Shown: positions 41,520 to 49,903 of the stretch, one piece after another | Layout of the letters: every line of letters starts with the position of its first letter | How positions within the stretch are numbered: position 1 is the stretch's first letter | From: CAYPAV01 sp964408805 | GTDB lineage: Bacteria > Pseudomonadota > Alphaproteobacteria > UBA8366 | Direction of reading: 5' to 3' | Length of the DNA: 64,000 nucleotides | Assembly: GCA_964408805.1 (NCBI GenBank) | Contig: CAYPAV010000013.1 | Coordinates: forward strand, 67,549-131,548 | Made by a program: the position numbers and the translations under genes | The notes under the pieces: generated by a model | What the model saw: only the letters and a program-made list of their open reading frames with translations | What the model was told of the DNA's origin: nothing | Databases searched by the model: none

Positions 41520-44129
41520 TTGCGAAGAATGTCGCTACTCGCTCAGATCAGTTTCCTAGGCGCCATCGTGGTCGTCGGGTTCGGCGTCGTGCTATGGCAG
41601 GTCCAATCCCACAATGATCTGCAGGCGGTGATTGCCGGGAATCTGGAGAAGAACCGGCGGGTCTTGAACGCGATCTCCGGGATAAACACCCAAATCCTCG
41701 AGCTCAGAGTTCACGAGCGGAATTTTCTTTATCGCGGCGACGTGACCGTGCTCGCCTTGCACGACGAATTGACCGACGATCTTTATTCCGACCTCGACGG
41801 CCTTGCCCAATTCGCCTTCATTGAAGCCAACCCGTCGCTGGTCCGCTTGACCGGCGAGCTTAAAAAGGGTCTTGCCGGATATAAGACCGACTTCGATGCC
41901 CTATTCGATTTGCGGGTAAGGCTGGGTATCACCGAGGAATTGGGCTTTCGGGGTGAGGCACGCCACGCAATTCTCACCTCGGAAGAAATTGTCACGAGGT
42001 TGAAGCGGGCCGAACTCCAAGCGGCTTTGTTGAATCTAAGACAACATGGAAGGGATTTTATCGATCAAGGGAATCGAAAATTTTTGAAGCGCTTCGACGC
42101 GGGCGTAGCGCGTCTTCGAAGCCTTCTCGATCGTGCTCGGTTGGCCAAGGTCGAGAAGGCCCGAATTCTCCACTACGTGGACGATTATGCGGCGGCATTT
42201 TCGAAAATAGCCCGTAATATCAGCAAGGTCAGCATATTGGAGCGGGCTTTGGGCGGCGCGATCGACGGCATGAAGCCCAATATCAACTCCTTGGTGGCGG
42301 CGGCAAATGCCGATTTTGGGGCCGCCGAGGCGGAGGCCTCCCGACTGCGCGAGAACTTGGCCCGAAAGTTGATACTCGCCGCCGTTATGACCGGGACGGG
42401 CTGCTTGCTGCTCTCGCTGCTGTTGGCAAGATTGATCAGCCGGCCCATCGAAACCGTGACGGCCGCGATGACCGCTCTGGCGGAGGGCCGGAGCGACGCG
42501 GCGACCGCATTCAGATCGAGCCGCGAAATCGATCGCATGTTGACCGCCTTGGATCGTTTTCGCGAACTCGAGCGGGAGCGGTTGGCCGCTGAAAATTCTT
42601 TTCTGCTCAGCGAGGAACGGTTTCGCCATTTCGCCGAATCATCGGCCGATTGCTATTGGGAATTGGATGCGGATCTGCGGTTCCGCGAACTTTCCGAAAG
42701 CTTCGAATTGGTAACCGGGTTGCGGGCCGATCGGGTCATTGGACGACGGACCGAGGAACTCCTGCAGGCGGATTACGACAAGTCGGTCTGGGATCCGAGA
42801 CTTGATTCTCTCTTGCGGCACGAGGCCTTTCGCGACTTCGAGATCGAGAACGTCGCCGGATCGTCGCGCTGGATGAGATGGAGCGGCATTCCCATCTTCG
42901 ATGAGGCGGGCGCCTTCGCGGGTTATCGCGGGACGATTTCGGATATCTCCGATCGAAAGCAAGCGGAGGCGGAGGTGCGACAGCTCGAGCGTCAACTCTT
43001 CGAGGCGATCGAGGCGGTGCCGGTCGGCGTCGTGATGTACGACGCCAATCGGCACGTGGTCCTTTTCAACAAGGTCCAGAACGCCTTATTCCCCAAGCAG
43101 GCGGACGTCATGGCGCCGGGGATATCCTTCGAGGAACTCTTGCGCACCGGCATCGACCGAGGTCAATACGAGGGTATCAAGGGTCGGGAGGACAAGTGGC
43201 TGGAGGAGCGCCTCGTCGCGTTCGACAAGGGCGAAGGGGAACATGAAATCCACCTCGATGACGGGCGATGGATCCTGGCTTGGGATTATCCGACCCGCGA
43301 TGGTGGCCGGATCGGAATTCGGATGGATATTTCCGGCCGCAAACATACGGAGGAAAGTCTTCGCGCGGCGGTTACTCGCGCTCAGGCGGCGAGCCAGGCG
43401 AAGTCGGAGTTCCTTTCCAGTGTGAACCACGAATTGCGCACCCCGCTCAATGCCATCGTCGGGTTCGCGGAGCTTATCGCAACGAATGACGAAGAACCGG
43501 TGGGGCAGTCGAACGAACGCGCGATCGAGCGGATTCTCGAGAACGGGCTGCGGCTGACCTCGATGGTCGATCAACTGCTTGATCTCGCTGAGCTGGACGA
43601 GACCGGGACCACGATCGAGACCACGTCGATTGACGATATCGTCCAGGCGGCGCTTTCCCGCATCCTTCATTCGGCCGAGAAGGCTGGAATATCCCTGGTC
43701 GACAATGTCGAAAGCAGGAATTTGCCTTGCGTCGACTGTGCCCCCGAGGGGCTTCTGCGCGCGCTATCGAACCTGCTCTCCAATGCTGTCCTCTACAATA
43801 AGGAGGGAGGCGAGGTCGTCGTCGATGCCGCCGAAACCAATGACGGATATCTTCGAATTTTCGTCTCCGATACCGGGGCCGGAATTTCCGCCGATGCGCG
43901 GGATGAAACATTTGCACCCTTCCAGCGCCTCGGCTTCGAGAACTCATCGATCGCGGGCGTCGGTGTCGGGTTGACGCTCGCAAAACGCCTTGTCGAGGCG
44001 ATGCACGGCCGGATCGATTTTGAAAGCGAGCTTGGCCAAGGCAGTCGATTTTGGATCGACCTGCCGCTCGCCGAAAGCAACCCGGTCCACATGCAACCGC
44101 AAACCGGGACTGGCTCGAACCGGTGCTAA
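41520..44129 (+). CDS. Membrane-bound sensor histidine kinase with HAMP and two PAS domains
   Basis: 869 residues from a TTG (41520) spaced well from GGGAG; ATG 41529 is an alternative. Order: TM near residues 6-26, a mostly helical periplasmic sensor of about 255 residues rich in E/R/L heptads (coiled coil), second TM near 288-310, HAMP to about 360, PAS-1 about 378-488 (ends RGTISDISDRKQAE), PAS-2 about 500-610 (VGVVMYDANRHVVLFN), HisKA with phosphoacceptor His in SVNHELRTPLNAIVGFAELI near 637, and HATPase_c with N-box LSNLLSNAVLYNKEGG near 752, G1 SDTGAGIS and G2 GVGVGLTLAKRLVEAM. No response regulator gene is adjacent, so it is an orphan kinase. A large periplasmic module suggests sensing outside the cell. 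Confidence 0.9.
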   Translation: MRRMSLLAQISFLGAIVVVGFGVVLWQVQSHNDLQAVIAGNLEKNRRVLNAISGINTQILELRVHERNFLYRGDVTVLALHDELTDDLYSDLDGLAQFAFIEANPSLVRLTGELKKGLAGYKTDFDALFDLRVRLGITEELGFRGEARHAILTSEEIVTRLKRAELQAALLNLRQHGRDFIDQGNRKFLKRFDAGVARLRSLLDRARLAKVEKARILHYVDDYAAAFSKIARNISKVSILERALGGAIDGMKPNINSLVAAANADFGAAEAEASRLRENLARKLILAAVMTGTGCLLLSLLLARLISRPIETVTAAMTALAEGRSDAATAFRSSREIDRMLTALDRFRELERERLAAENSFLLSEERFRHFAESSADCYWELDADLRFRELSESFELVTGLRADRVIGRRTEELLQADYDKSVWDPRLDSLLRHEAFRDFEIENVAGSSRWMRWSGIPIFDEAGAFAGYRGTISDISDRKQAEAEVRQLERQLFEAIEAVPVGVVMYDANRHVVLFNKVQNALFPKQADVMAPGISFEELLRTGIDRGQYEGIKGREDKWLEERLVAFDKGEGEHEIHLDDGRWILAWDYPTRDGGRIGIRMDISGRKHTEESLRAAVTRAQAASQAKSEFLSSVNHELRTPLNAIVGFAELIATNDEEPVGQSNERAIERILENGLRLTSMVDQLLDLAELDETGTTIETTSIDDIVQAALSRILHSAEKAGISLVDNVESRNLPCVDCAPEGLLRALSNLLSNAVLYNKEGGEVVVDAAETNDGYLRIFVSDTGAGISADARDETFAPFQRLGFENSSIAGVGVGLTLAKRLVEAMHGRIDFESELGQGSRFWIDLPLAESNPVHMQPQTGTGSNRC

Positions 44130-44173
44130 ACGGATATGGTTCCCGTTCCTGAATAGGATAAGGAACGAGACCC

Positions 44174-45124
44174 ATGAACGACGCCTTCATCGTAAGCGGC
44201 AAGACGCTTCACCCGGACATGCGGGTACTGATCGAGGCCCGTGCGGCGGCCGGTACGCCGGTCACCATCGACGAGCAGCGCGCCGCCTGGACGGCCTATA
44301 GCGGCGCCCTCTCGCAGCCTTATCCGGCCGATATGGACGTGGCGGACCGCGAACTGGCGCTCGGTCGCGGCGCGGTGCCGGTTCGGGTCTATCGGGCAGC
44401 GAAAGCGGCAGCGGCGGCACCGGCGGTCATCTATTCCCATGGCGGCGGGTTCATGAAGGGCGATCTCGACAGCTCTGACAGCTTCGCCTGGGGCGTCGCC
44501 GAGGAGACCGGCGCCGTGGTCGTCAGCGTCGATTATCGGCTGGCGCCCGAGCATCCCTTTCCGGCCGCTTTCGACGATGTTTACGGCACGCTCGAATATC
44601 TGGCGGCGAACCCGGCCGAGTTCGGGATCGATGCCGGACGTATCGCGCTCTGCGGCGACAGCGCCGGGGGCAATCTTTCGGCCGCCGTTTCGCTCGCGGC
44701 GCGCGATCGCGATGGTCCGAAGATCGCCGCCCAATCGCTGATCTATCCGGGCACCGGCCTCGATCAGTCCGGCGGATCCTACGAGGAGAACGCCGAGGCA
44801 CCAGGCTTGACGACGGCGTCGACGGTCAAATACCGCGATTGGTACATGCCGCGCGACGAAGACCGAAGCAATCCCTATGCGCGCCCCGTTCTGGCCGAGA
44901 ATTTCGCGAACCTGCCGCCGGCCTATATCCACACCGCCCAGCACGACCCCATTCGCGATGACGGCGTGATCTATGCCGAGAAACTGCGCGCGGCCGGCGG
45001 CGACGTCGTTTATCGCCTGGCCGAGGGGATGATCCACGGGTTCCTGCGCGCGCGCTTCGCGGGGCCCGGCGCCGGGGCCGAGTTCCTTGCCATCACCGAC
45101 TGGCTGAAAGCCAAGCTCGGCTGA
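44174..45124 (+). CDS. Alpha/beta hydrolase fold-3 (hormone-sensitive lipase family) esterase
   Basis: 316 residues. YSHGGGFMKGDLDSSD near residue 91 is the HGGG oxyanion motif of the HSL family; LCGDSAGGNLSAAVSLAARD near 160 holds the nucleophile in G-D-S-A-G; the Asp is expected in YIHTAQHDPIRDDG near 257 (D-P-I/L-R-D) and the His in GMIHGFLRARF near 287. Full length, cytosolic. Hydrolyses short-chain esters. Three bases separate it from the GTG of the amidohydrolase, so the two are one operon. Confidence 0.88.
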   Translation: MNDAFIVSGKTLHPDMRVLIEARAAAGTPVTIDEQRAAWTAYSGALSQPYPADMDVADRELALGRGAVPVRVYRAAKAAAAAPAVIYSHGGGFMKGDLDSSDSFAWGVAEETGAVVVSVDYRLAPEHPFPAAFDDVYGTLEYLAANPAEFGIDAGRIALCGDSAGGNLSAAVSLAARDRDGPKIAAQSLIYPGTGLDQSGGSYEENAEAPGLTTASTVKYRDWYMPRDEDRSNPYARPVLAENFANLPPAYIHTAQHDPIRDDGVIYAEKLRAAGGDVVYRLAEGMIHGFLRARFAGPGAGAEFLAITDWLKAKLG

Positions 45125-45127
45125 GCC

Positions 45128-46573
45128 GTGGCGACCACGGTAATCCGCAAGGCCGATTGGGTCGTTGCCTGGAACAAGGCGAGCGAAAGCCACGTCTATC
45201 TGCGGGATGCCGATGTTGCCTTTGAGGGCGCTTCGATCGCCTTCGTCGGCGCGGACTACGCGGGCGAGGCCACGACCGAGATCGACGGCCGCCGCCGCAT
45301 GGTGATGCCGGGCCTCGTCAACATCCATACCCACCCGACGAGCGAGCCGCTCCGCAAGGGGCTGACCGACGAGACTCGCAGCCCCGGTTTCTGGCACAGC
45401 TCGCTCTACGAGTTCCTGCCCGTGATCGTGAACGATCGCGACGGCGCGATGGCGGCGATGCGGGTCGCGATGGCGGAACTGCTGACCAGCGGGGTGACCA
45501 CTGTCGCCGATCTTTCGGTCCCCTTCGATGGTTGGCTCGATGTTTTGGCCGAAAGCGGGATCCGCGCGGTCGCGGCCCCGATGTTCCGCGACGCCCGCTG
45601 GTTCACCAAGAACGGCCATGAGCTCGAATACGAATGGGACGAAGGTGCCGGGCGCGAAGCCTTCGAGGAGGCCCGGCGCCTCATCGAGCGTGCCGGGCAG
45701 CACCCCTCGGGGCGTCTCTCCGGCATGGTTTGTCCGGCGCAAGTCGATACCTGCGGGCCAGAATTGATCGAGGCGGCGCACGAACTGGCGCGGGCGCGCG
45801 ATCTGCCGTTCCAGATCCACGCGGCCCAGAGCGTCACCGAATTTCAAGAGATGATCCGCCGGCACGGCAAGACGCCGATCGAATGGCTGCGCGATGTCGG
45901 CGGCCTCGGGCCCCACGCGATCATCGGGCACGGCATCTTCCTCGACCATCATCCGTGGCTGCACTGGTCGAGCCGGCACGATCTCGAAATCTTGGCGGAA
46001 TCCGAGACCACGGTCGCCCATTGCCCGACGGTCTTCGTCCGCCGGGGCATCACGCTCCGGACCTTCGGCGATTATCTTCGGGCCGGCGTCAATCTCGGCA
46101 TCGGCACCGACACCTACCCGCATAACTTTCTGGAGGAGCTTCGGAGTGTCGGAAATTTTGCGCGCATCACGGCCGGCACGGTCGACGATCTGATGACCCG
46201 CGATGTCTTCAATGCGGCGACGCTGGGAGGTGCCAAGGCGCTCCGCCGCGACGATATCGGCCGGCTGGCGCCGGGTTCGAAGGCGGATCTGGTATTGGTC
46301 GATCTCGACCATCCCTCGATGATGCCGGTTCGGGAACCAGTGCGCAGCCTGATCTTCACCGCCGCCGATCGCGCCGTCCGAGATGTCTATGTCGATGGCG
46401 AATGCGTGGTCGCCGAAGGCCGTCCCCTGAACATCGATTGGCAGGCCGCATCCGAGGAATTGGAAGCCGCCCAGCAACGCGCGATGGCGAAGATCCCCAC
46501 GCTCGATTGGGCCGGACGCGATGCCGACGGCCTTGTCCCCATGGTCTTCGAGACCGCGGCCCAGATTGAATAG
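45128..46573 (+). CDS. Amidohydrolase of the cytosine deaminase/TrzN-SsnA group
   Basis: 481 residues from GTG 45128. Metal-dependent deaminase/chlorohydrolase pattern: VMPGLVNIHTHPTSEPLRKGL near residue 60 (H-x-H), later metal His in PFQIHAAQSVTEFQEM near 225, HAIIGHGIFLDHHPWLHW near 262 (catalytic H), and LGIGTDTYPHN near 323 (catalytic Asp). The last 60 residues form the beta-sandwich flap with APGSKADLVLVDLDHPSMMPVREPVRSLI. Related enzymes deaminate guanine, cytosine, S-adenosylhomocysteine or dechlorinate triazines. Substrate cannot be assigned. Co-transcribed with the upstream esterase; followed 66 bp later by a dienelactone hydrolase. Confidence 0.85.
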   Translation: MATTVIRKADWVVAWNKASESHVYLRDADVAFEGASIAFVGADYAGEATTEIDGRRRMVMPGLVNIHTHPTSEPLRKGLTDETRSPGFWHSSLYEFLPVIVNDRDGAMAAMRVAMAELLTSGVTTVADLSVPFDGWLDVLAESGIRAVAAPMFRDARWFTKNGHELEYEWDEGAGREAFEEARRLIERAGQHPSGRLSGMVCPAQVDTCGPELIEAAHELARARDLPFQIHAAQSVTEFQEMIRRHGKTPIEWLRDVGGLGPHAIIGHGIFLDHHPWLHWSSRHDLEILAESETTVAHCPTVFVRRGITLRTFGDYLRAGVNLGIGTDTYPHNFLEELRSVGNFARITAGTVDDLMTRDVFNAATLGGAKALRRDDIGRLAPGSKADLVLVDLDHPSMMPVREPVRSLIFTAADRAVRDVYVDGECVVAEGRPLNIDWQAASEELEAAQQRAMAKIPTLDWAGRDADGLVPMVFETAAQIE

Positions 46574-46639
46574 GCCGTCTCGACTAACCCGGGATCGGTC
46601 TGCCATACTCCGCCGCTAAATTTTTGGGGGGAGAAGATC

Positions 46640-47302
46640 ATGGCGCGATACGATACGGTGGACGTGAACGGCAGCGAGATGCGCATCTGCATCGCCGCAC
46701 CCGAGGGGCCGGGGCCGCATCCGGGCATGGTGCTGATGTGTCACATCGGCGGGCTCGACGAATTTACCGAGGATCGGATCGATCGTCTGGCCGCCGCCGG
46801 CTTCGTCGCCGCGGCACCCGACAAGTTTCACTATCACGATTGGATCGAGGATCGGAACCAGCGCCGCGCCACGCTCCGAGACAAGAAACTCCTCGACGAC
46901 ATCAACGCCGCGGTGGATCACATGGCGGCGGTCGAGAAGGTGGCGAGCGGGCGGATCGGCATCATGGGCCATTGCATGGGCGGGCGCACCGCGCTTTTGG
47001 GGGCCGGCGGCACCGACCGGTTTTGCGCCGCCGTCTTCTATTACGGCGGCCGGACCATGATCTCCTGGGGCGATGACGGCCCGACCCCGTTCGAACTCAT
47101 CCCCAACATCAAGGGGCCGGTCATGGGATTCTACGGCAATCTCGACAAGGAGCCGGCACCCGCGGATGTGGACAAGATCGAGGCCGAGTTGAAGAAGCAC
47201 GCCATTCCGACCGAATTCCACCGTTATGACGGGGCCGATCACGCCTTTCAGAATTTCATGAATCCCGATCGCTATCACGAGGCCGCGGCGACCGATTCCT
47301 GA
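46640..47302 (+). CDS. Dienelactone hydrolase family protein with premature in-frame UGA near its end
   Basis: 220 residues to the UGA at 47300-47302. HPGMVLMCHIGGLDEFTEDR near residue 30, GHCMGGRTALLGAGGTDRF near 111 (Cys nucleophile in C-M-G-G) and GADHAFQNFMNPDRYHEAAATDS at the end are the DLH signatures. After the UGA the same frame continues with DRTLKFLTETLG and then stops at 47339-47341. In the other DLH here (36948) the matching region reads LAWTRTLAFYQKHLW, so the UGA occupies the conserved Trp position. The gene is therefore either shortened by 13 residues through a TGG to TGA change, or misread in this assembly. The active site is intact, and the protein may still work. Dienelactone hydrolases open enol-lactones from aromatic ring cleavage. 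Confidence 0.85.
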   Translation: MARYDTVDVNGSEMRICIAAPEGPGPHPGMVLMCHIGGLDEFTEDRIDRLAAAGFVAAAPDKFHYHDWIEDRNQRRATLRDKKLLDDINAAVDHMAAVEKVASGRIGIMGHCMGGRTALLGAGGTDRFCAAVFYYGGRTMISWGDDGPTPFELIPNIKGPVMGFYGNLDKEPAPADVDKIEAELKKHAIPTEFHRYDGADHAFQNFMNPDRYHEAAATDS

Positions 47303-47374
47303 GACCGAACGCTGAAATTTCTGACGGAAACGCTCGGCTGACATCTGCCGAGGACTGGGACAGGGAGATATTGA

Positions 47375-48157
47375 ATGCTTGAAGGCAAAGGCGCGCTCGT
47401 CACCGGATCGACGAGCGGCATCGGACTGGCGATGGCGAAGGCCTTCGCGGCCGAGGGATGCAAGGTCACCGTGAACGGTCTCGGCGAAGCGGGGGCAATC
47501 GAAGCCGCGCGGGCGGAAGTGGCGGCCGCCGGCGGGGGCGAGGTCTATTTCTCTCCGGCCGATATGCGCCGGCCGGCGGAAATCCGCGACATGGTCGACC
47601 GGGCGACCCGCGACATGGGCACGGTCGACATCCTCTGCAACAATGCCGGCATTCAGCACGTCGCCATGATCGAGGATTTCGAGGACGGGATCTGGGACGA
47701 TATCCTGGCCATCAATCTCTCGGCACAGTTCCACGCGATCAAGGCGGTCCTGCCGCATATGCGGGAACGGAATTGGGGGCGCATCATTAACACCAGCTCG
47801 ACCCACGGTCTGACTGCCTCGCCCGAAAAAGCCGGCTATGTGGCGGCCAAGCACGGCGTCATTGGGCTGACCAAGGTGGTGGCGCTGGAGACGGCGGAAA
47901 GCGGGATCACCTGTAATGCGATCTGCCCGGGTTCGACGCGAACGCCTTTGGCCGAGTGGCAGATCGAGAAATTCGCCAAGGAGAATGGTCTCGACATGGA
48001 AGAGGCGGCACGCCAACGCCTGGCCGCGCGAACGCCCAGCCAGACCTACGTCCTGGTCGAGCAGCTGGCCGGCCTCGCGGTCTATCTCTGTAGCCCCTCG
48101 GCCGATCAGATGACGGGTGTGGCGCTGCCGATGGATGGCGGCTGGACGGCGATGTAG
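47375..48157 (+). CDS. 3-hydroxybutyrate dehydrogenase-like SDR
   Basis: 260 residues, the same length as D-3-hydroxybutyrate dehydrogenases (BdhA). ALVTGSTSGIGLAMAKAFAAEG is the NAD loop; LCNNAGIQHVAMIEDF near residue 87 (N-N-A-G-I-Q-H is typical of BdhA); TSSTHGLTASPEKAGYVAAKHGVIGLTKVVALE near 138-170 holds Ser and Tyr-x3-Lys. AICPGSTRTPLAEWQIEKFAKENG near 185 also fits the family. Likely oxidises 3-hydroxybutyrate to acetoacetate, or a related 3-hydroxy acid. In a plus-strand run of catabolic genes; 16 bp to the hydrolase that follows. Confidence 0.83.
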   Translation: MLEGKGALVTGSTSGIGLAMAKAFAAEGCKVTVNGLGEAGAIEAARAEVAAAGGGEVYFSPADMRRPAEIRDMVDRATRDMGTVDILCNNAGIQHVAMIEDFEDGIWDDILAINLSAQFHAIKAVLPHMRERNWGRIINTSSTHGLTASPEKAGYVAAKHGVIGLTKVVALETAESGITCNAICPGSTRTPLAEWQIEKFAKENGLDMEEAARQRLAARTPSQTYVLVEQLAGLAVYLCSPSADQMTGVALPMDGGWTAM

Positions 48158-48173
48158 GGAGAGGAACAAGATT

Positions 48174-48974
48174 ATGACGCAGCAAGACGTCAACGGATTG
48201 ACGATCAATTACGAGCTTCACGGGCCCGAAGACGCCCCGGTACTCGTGCTCGCCCATGGCCAGGGATTCAATCTGGAAGTCTGGCGGCCGCAGATCGCCG
48301 CCTTCCGGGACCGCTACCGCATCCTCGTCCACGACCTTCGCGGTCATGGCGGGACGGGCCTCGGCGCGGATGAGACGCCGAGCATCGAGGACATGGCGGC
48401 GGACTTAATAGGACTCCTTGATGCGCTCGGCATCGGCCGCGTCCATTATGCGGGAAAATCGCAAGGCGGGATGATCGGCTACGCGCTGGCGCTCGATCAT
48501 CGGGATCGTCTGGAGAGTGTCACCTTCGTTGCGACCCAAGGCGTCCTGCCGGACAGCTCGACGGGGCGCATTCGCGCCGCCATCGACAAGATGCGCGCCG
48601 CCGGCGACACCATGGAGGGTGGTGCCGATACCCTGCTCGCCCGCTATGTGACCGAGGATTACAAGACGCGCGAGCCCGAGGGTTTCGCGGCTCTTCGCCG
48701 GATCGTCGCCGCCAATTCGGTCGAAGGATATGCTCGGTCGAGCGAGGCGATCCTGGCCATGAATTACGACGATCGCCTCGCCGAGATCGACGTTCCGACC
48801 ATGGTTATCGCCGGCGAATGCGACCAGCCGACGCCGCCCCAGCGGATGGAACTCTATCGCGACGGGATCAAGGGCGCTCGGATGGCGGTGGTCGAAGGGG
48901 CTGGTCATCTCCCCAATGTCGAACAGCCCGACGGCTTCAATCGCGCGCTCGCCGAATTTCTCGATGGGTTTTAG
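48174..48974 (+). CDS. Alpha/beta hydrolase, 3-oxoadipate enol-lactonase-like
   Basis: 266 residues from ATG 48174, seven bases after GGGAGAGG. LVLAHGQGFNLEVWRPQIAAFRDRYRILVHDLRGHGGT near residue 25 has the oxyanion H-G and the D-L-R-G-H-G of enol-lactonase/C-C hydrolase relatives; HYAGKSQGGMIGYALALDH near 95 carries the nucleophile in G-K-S-Q-G (the usual His is Lys here); VIAGECDQPTPPQ near 218 has the Asp position; VEGAGHLPNVEQPDGFNRAL near 243 the catalytic His. Similar to PcaD. Neighbouring SDR and GFA genes suggest a catabolic operon 47375-49842. Confidence 0.84.
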   Translation: MTQQDVNGLTINYELHGPEDAPVLVLAHGQGFNLEVWRPQIAAFRDRYRILVHDLRGHGGTGLGADETPSIEDMAADLIGLLDALGIGRVHYAGKSQGGMIGYALALDHRDRLESVTFVATQGVLPDSSTGRIRAAIDKMRAAGDTMEGGADTLLARYVTEDYKTREPEGFAALRRIVAANSVEGYARSSEAILAMNYDDRLAEIDVPTMVIAGECDQPTPPQRMELYRDGIKGARMAVVEGAGHLPNVEQPDGFNRALAEFLDGF

Positions 48975-49004
48975 ACGCGGATTCAAACAAGGGGGATCAA
49001 GCCC

Positions 49005-49412
49005 ATGACCGCACCCTATAGGGGCGGCTGCCAGTGCGGCGCTGTCCGCTACGAGATCACGGCCGAGCCGCTCCGCCTCGCCGCCTGCCATTGCACTGAA
49101 TGCCAGAAGCAATCCGGCAGCGCTTTCGGGATGGGCCTCTGGGTGGCGAAGGACAGCTTGGTCGTGACCGGCGAGTTGAAGAGCTTCATCCGCACCGCCG
49201 ACAGCGGCAAGCCGAATACCGGCCTGTTCTGTCCCCAATGCGGCAATCGGATCTACAACATTCCGGGCTACGCGGACGATGTCTTCGCGGTCAAGCCGGG
49301 CACCCTCGACGACACCAGCTGGCTTTCGCCGGATAAGATGATCTGGACGAAGAGCAAGCAGCCCTGGGTCCCGCTGCCGGAGGGCGTGCCCACTCACGAG
49401 ACGCAGGGCTGA
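49005..49412 (+). CDS. GFA/CENP-V family zinc protein (first of a tandem pair)
   Basis: 135 residues. The zinc-binding pattern of the glutathione-dependent formaldehyde-activating (GFA) family is complete: GGCQCGAVRYEI near residue 7 (C-x-C), ACHCTECQKQSGSAFGM near 28 (C-x-C-x-x-C) and CPQCGNRIYN near 75 (C-x-x-C). The family binds zinc and sometimes glutathione; its biological role is poorly known, though some members act on formaldehyde-glutathione adducts. A close paralogue follows after 16 bp, evidently a tandem duplication. Confidence 0.88.
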   Translation: MTAPYRGGCQCGAVRYEITAEPLRLAACHCTECQKQSGSAFGMGLWVAKDSLVVTGELKSFIRTADSGKPNTGLFCPQCGNRIYNIPGYADDVFAVKPGTLDDTSWLSPDKMIWTKSKQPWVPLPEGVPTHETQG

Positions 49413-49428
49413 AGGGGAAAACCGAGCC

Positions 49429-49842
49429 TTGCCGCCCTCCCTTATCGGCGGTTGCCAGTGTGGCGCCGTTCGCTACGAGATCACGGCGGAACCGATTCGT
49501 CTGGCCGCCTGCCATTGCAGCGAGTGCCAGAAGCAGTCGGGGAGCGCCTTCGGCATCTCTATGAAGATTCCGGCGGCGAGCTTGAAGGTTACCGGTGCCC
49601 TGAAGAGCTTCACCCGCACCGCCGACAGTGGCCATCCCAACACCGCCATGTTCTGCCCCGAATGCGGCAACCGAATCTACAACGTGCCGGGCTACGCCGA
49701 GGATGTGGTGAACGTCAAACCGGGTACCCTCGACGACACCGCCTGGCTCTCGCCCGACATGATCGTCTGGCACGAGCGCGCCCAGGGCTGGGTTCCGCTG
49801 CCGGACGGCATGCCGGTGTTCGACCGGCAACCGCCGGGGTAG
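49429..49842 (+). CDS. GFA/CENP-V family zinc protein (second of a tandem pair)
   Basis: 137 residues from a TTG at 49429 with GAAGGGGAAAA upstream. All zinc cysteines of the upstream copy are kept: GGCQCGAVRYEIT, ACHCSECQKQSGSAFG and CPECGNRIYN. The two copies are strongly similar over the whole length at protein and DNA level, with most change in the middle (MGLWVAKDSLVVTGEL against ISMKIPAASLKVTGAL) and at the ends. Retention of both suggests different partners or dosage rather than loss. Followed 61 bp later by a TPP enzyme on the same strand. Confidence 0.88.
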   Translation: MPPSLIGGCQCGAVRYEITAEPIRLAACHCSECQKQSGSAFGISMKIPAASLKVTGALKSFTRTADSGHPNTAMFCPECGNRIYNVPGYAEDVVNVKPGTLDDTAWLSPDMIVWHERAQGWVPLPDGMPVFDRQPPG

Positions 49843-49903
49843 CGTCGCCGGAGGTTGCGGTATAGGTTCCGCTTTCCGATTCGGGGCTAATGGAGCTGCA
49901 GGC

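Noticed and set aside
44126..46606. Very long minus-strand reading frame of 826 codons
   Set aside because: It is opposite the esterase and amidohydrolase genes, has no recognisable domain, and reflects the GC-rich third codon positions of the true genes. Similar long antisense frames at 494-1564, 12953-14104, 14395-15741, 27027-28169 and 46616-48208 were dropped for the same reason.
47300..47338. Third selenocysteine codon in the dienelactone hydrolase
   Set aside because: The UGA replaces a conserved Trp, not Cys, and the following 40 nt show no SECIS-like hairpin. Reported as a probable nonsense change instead.
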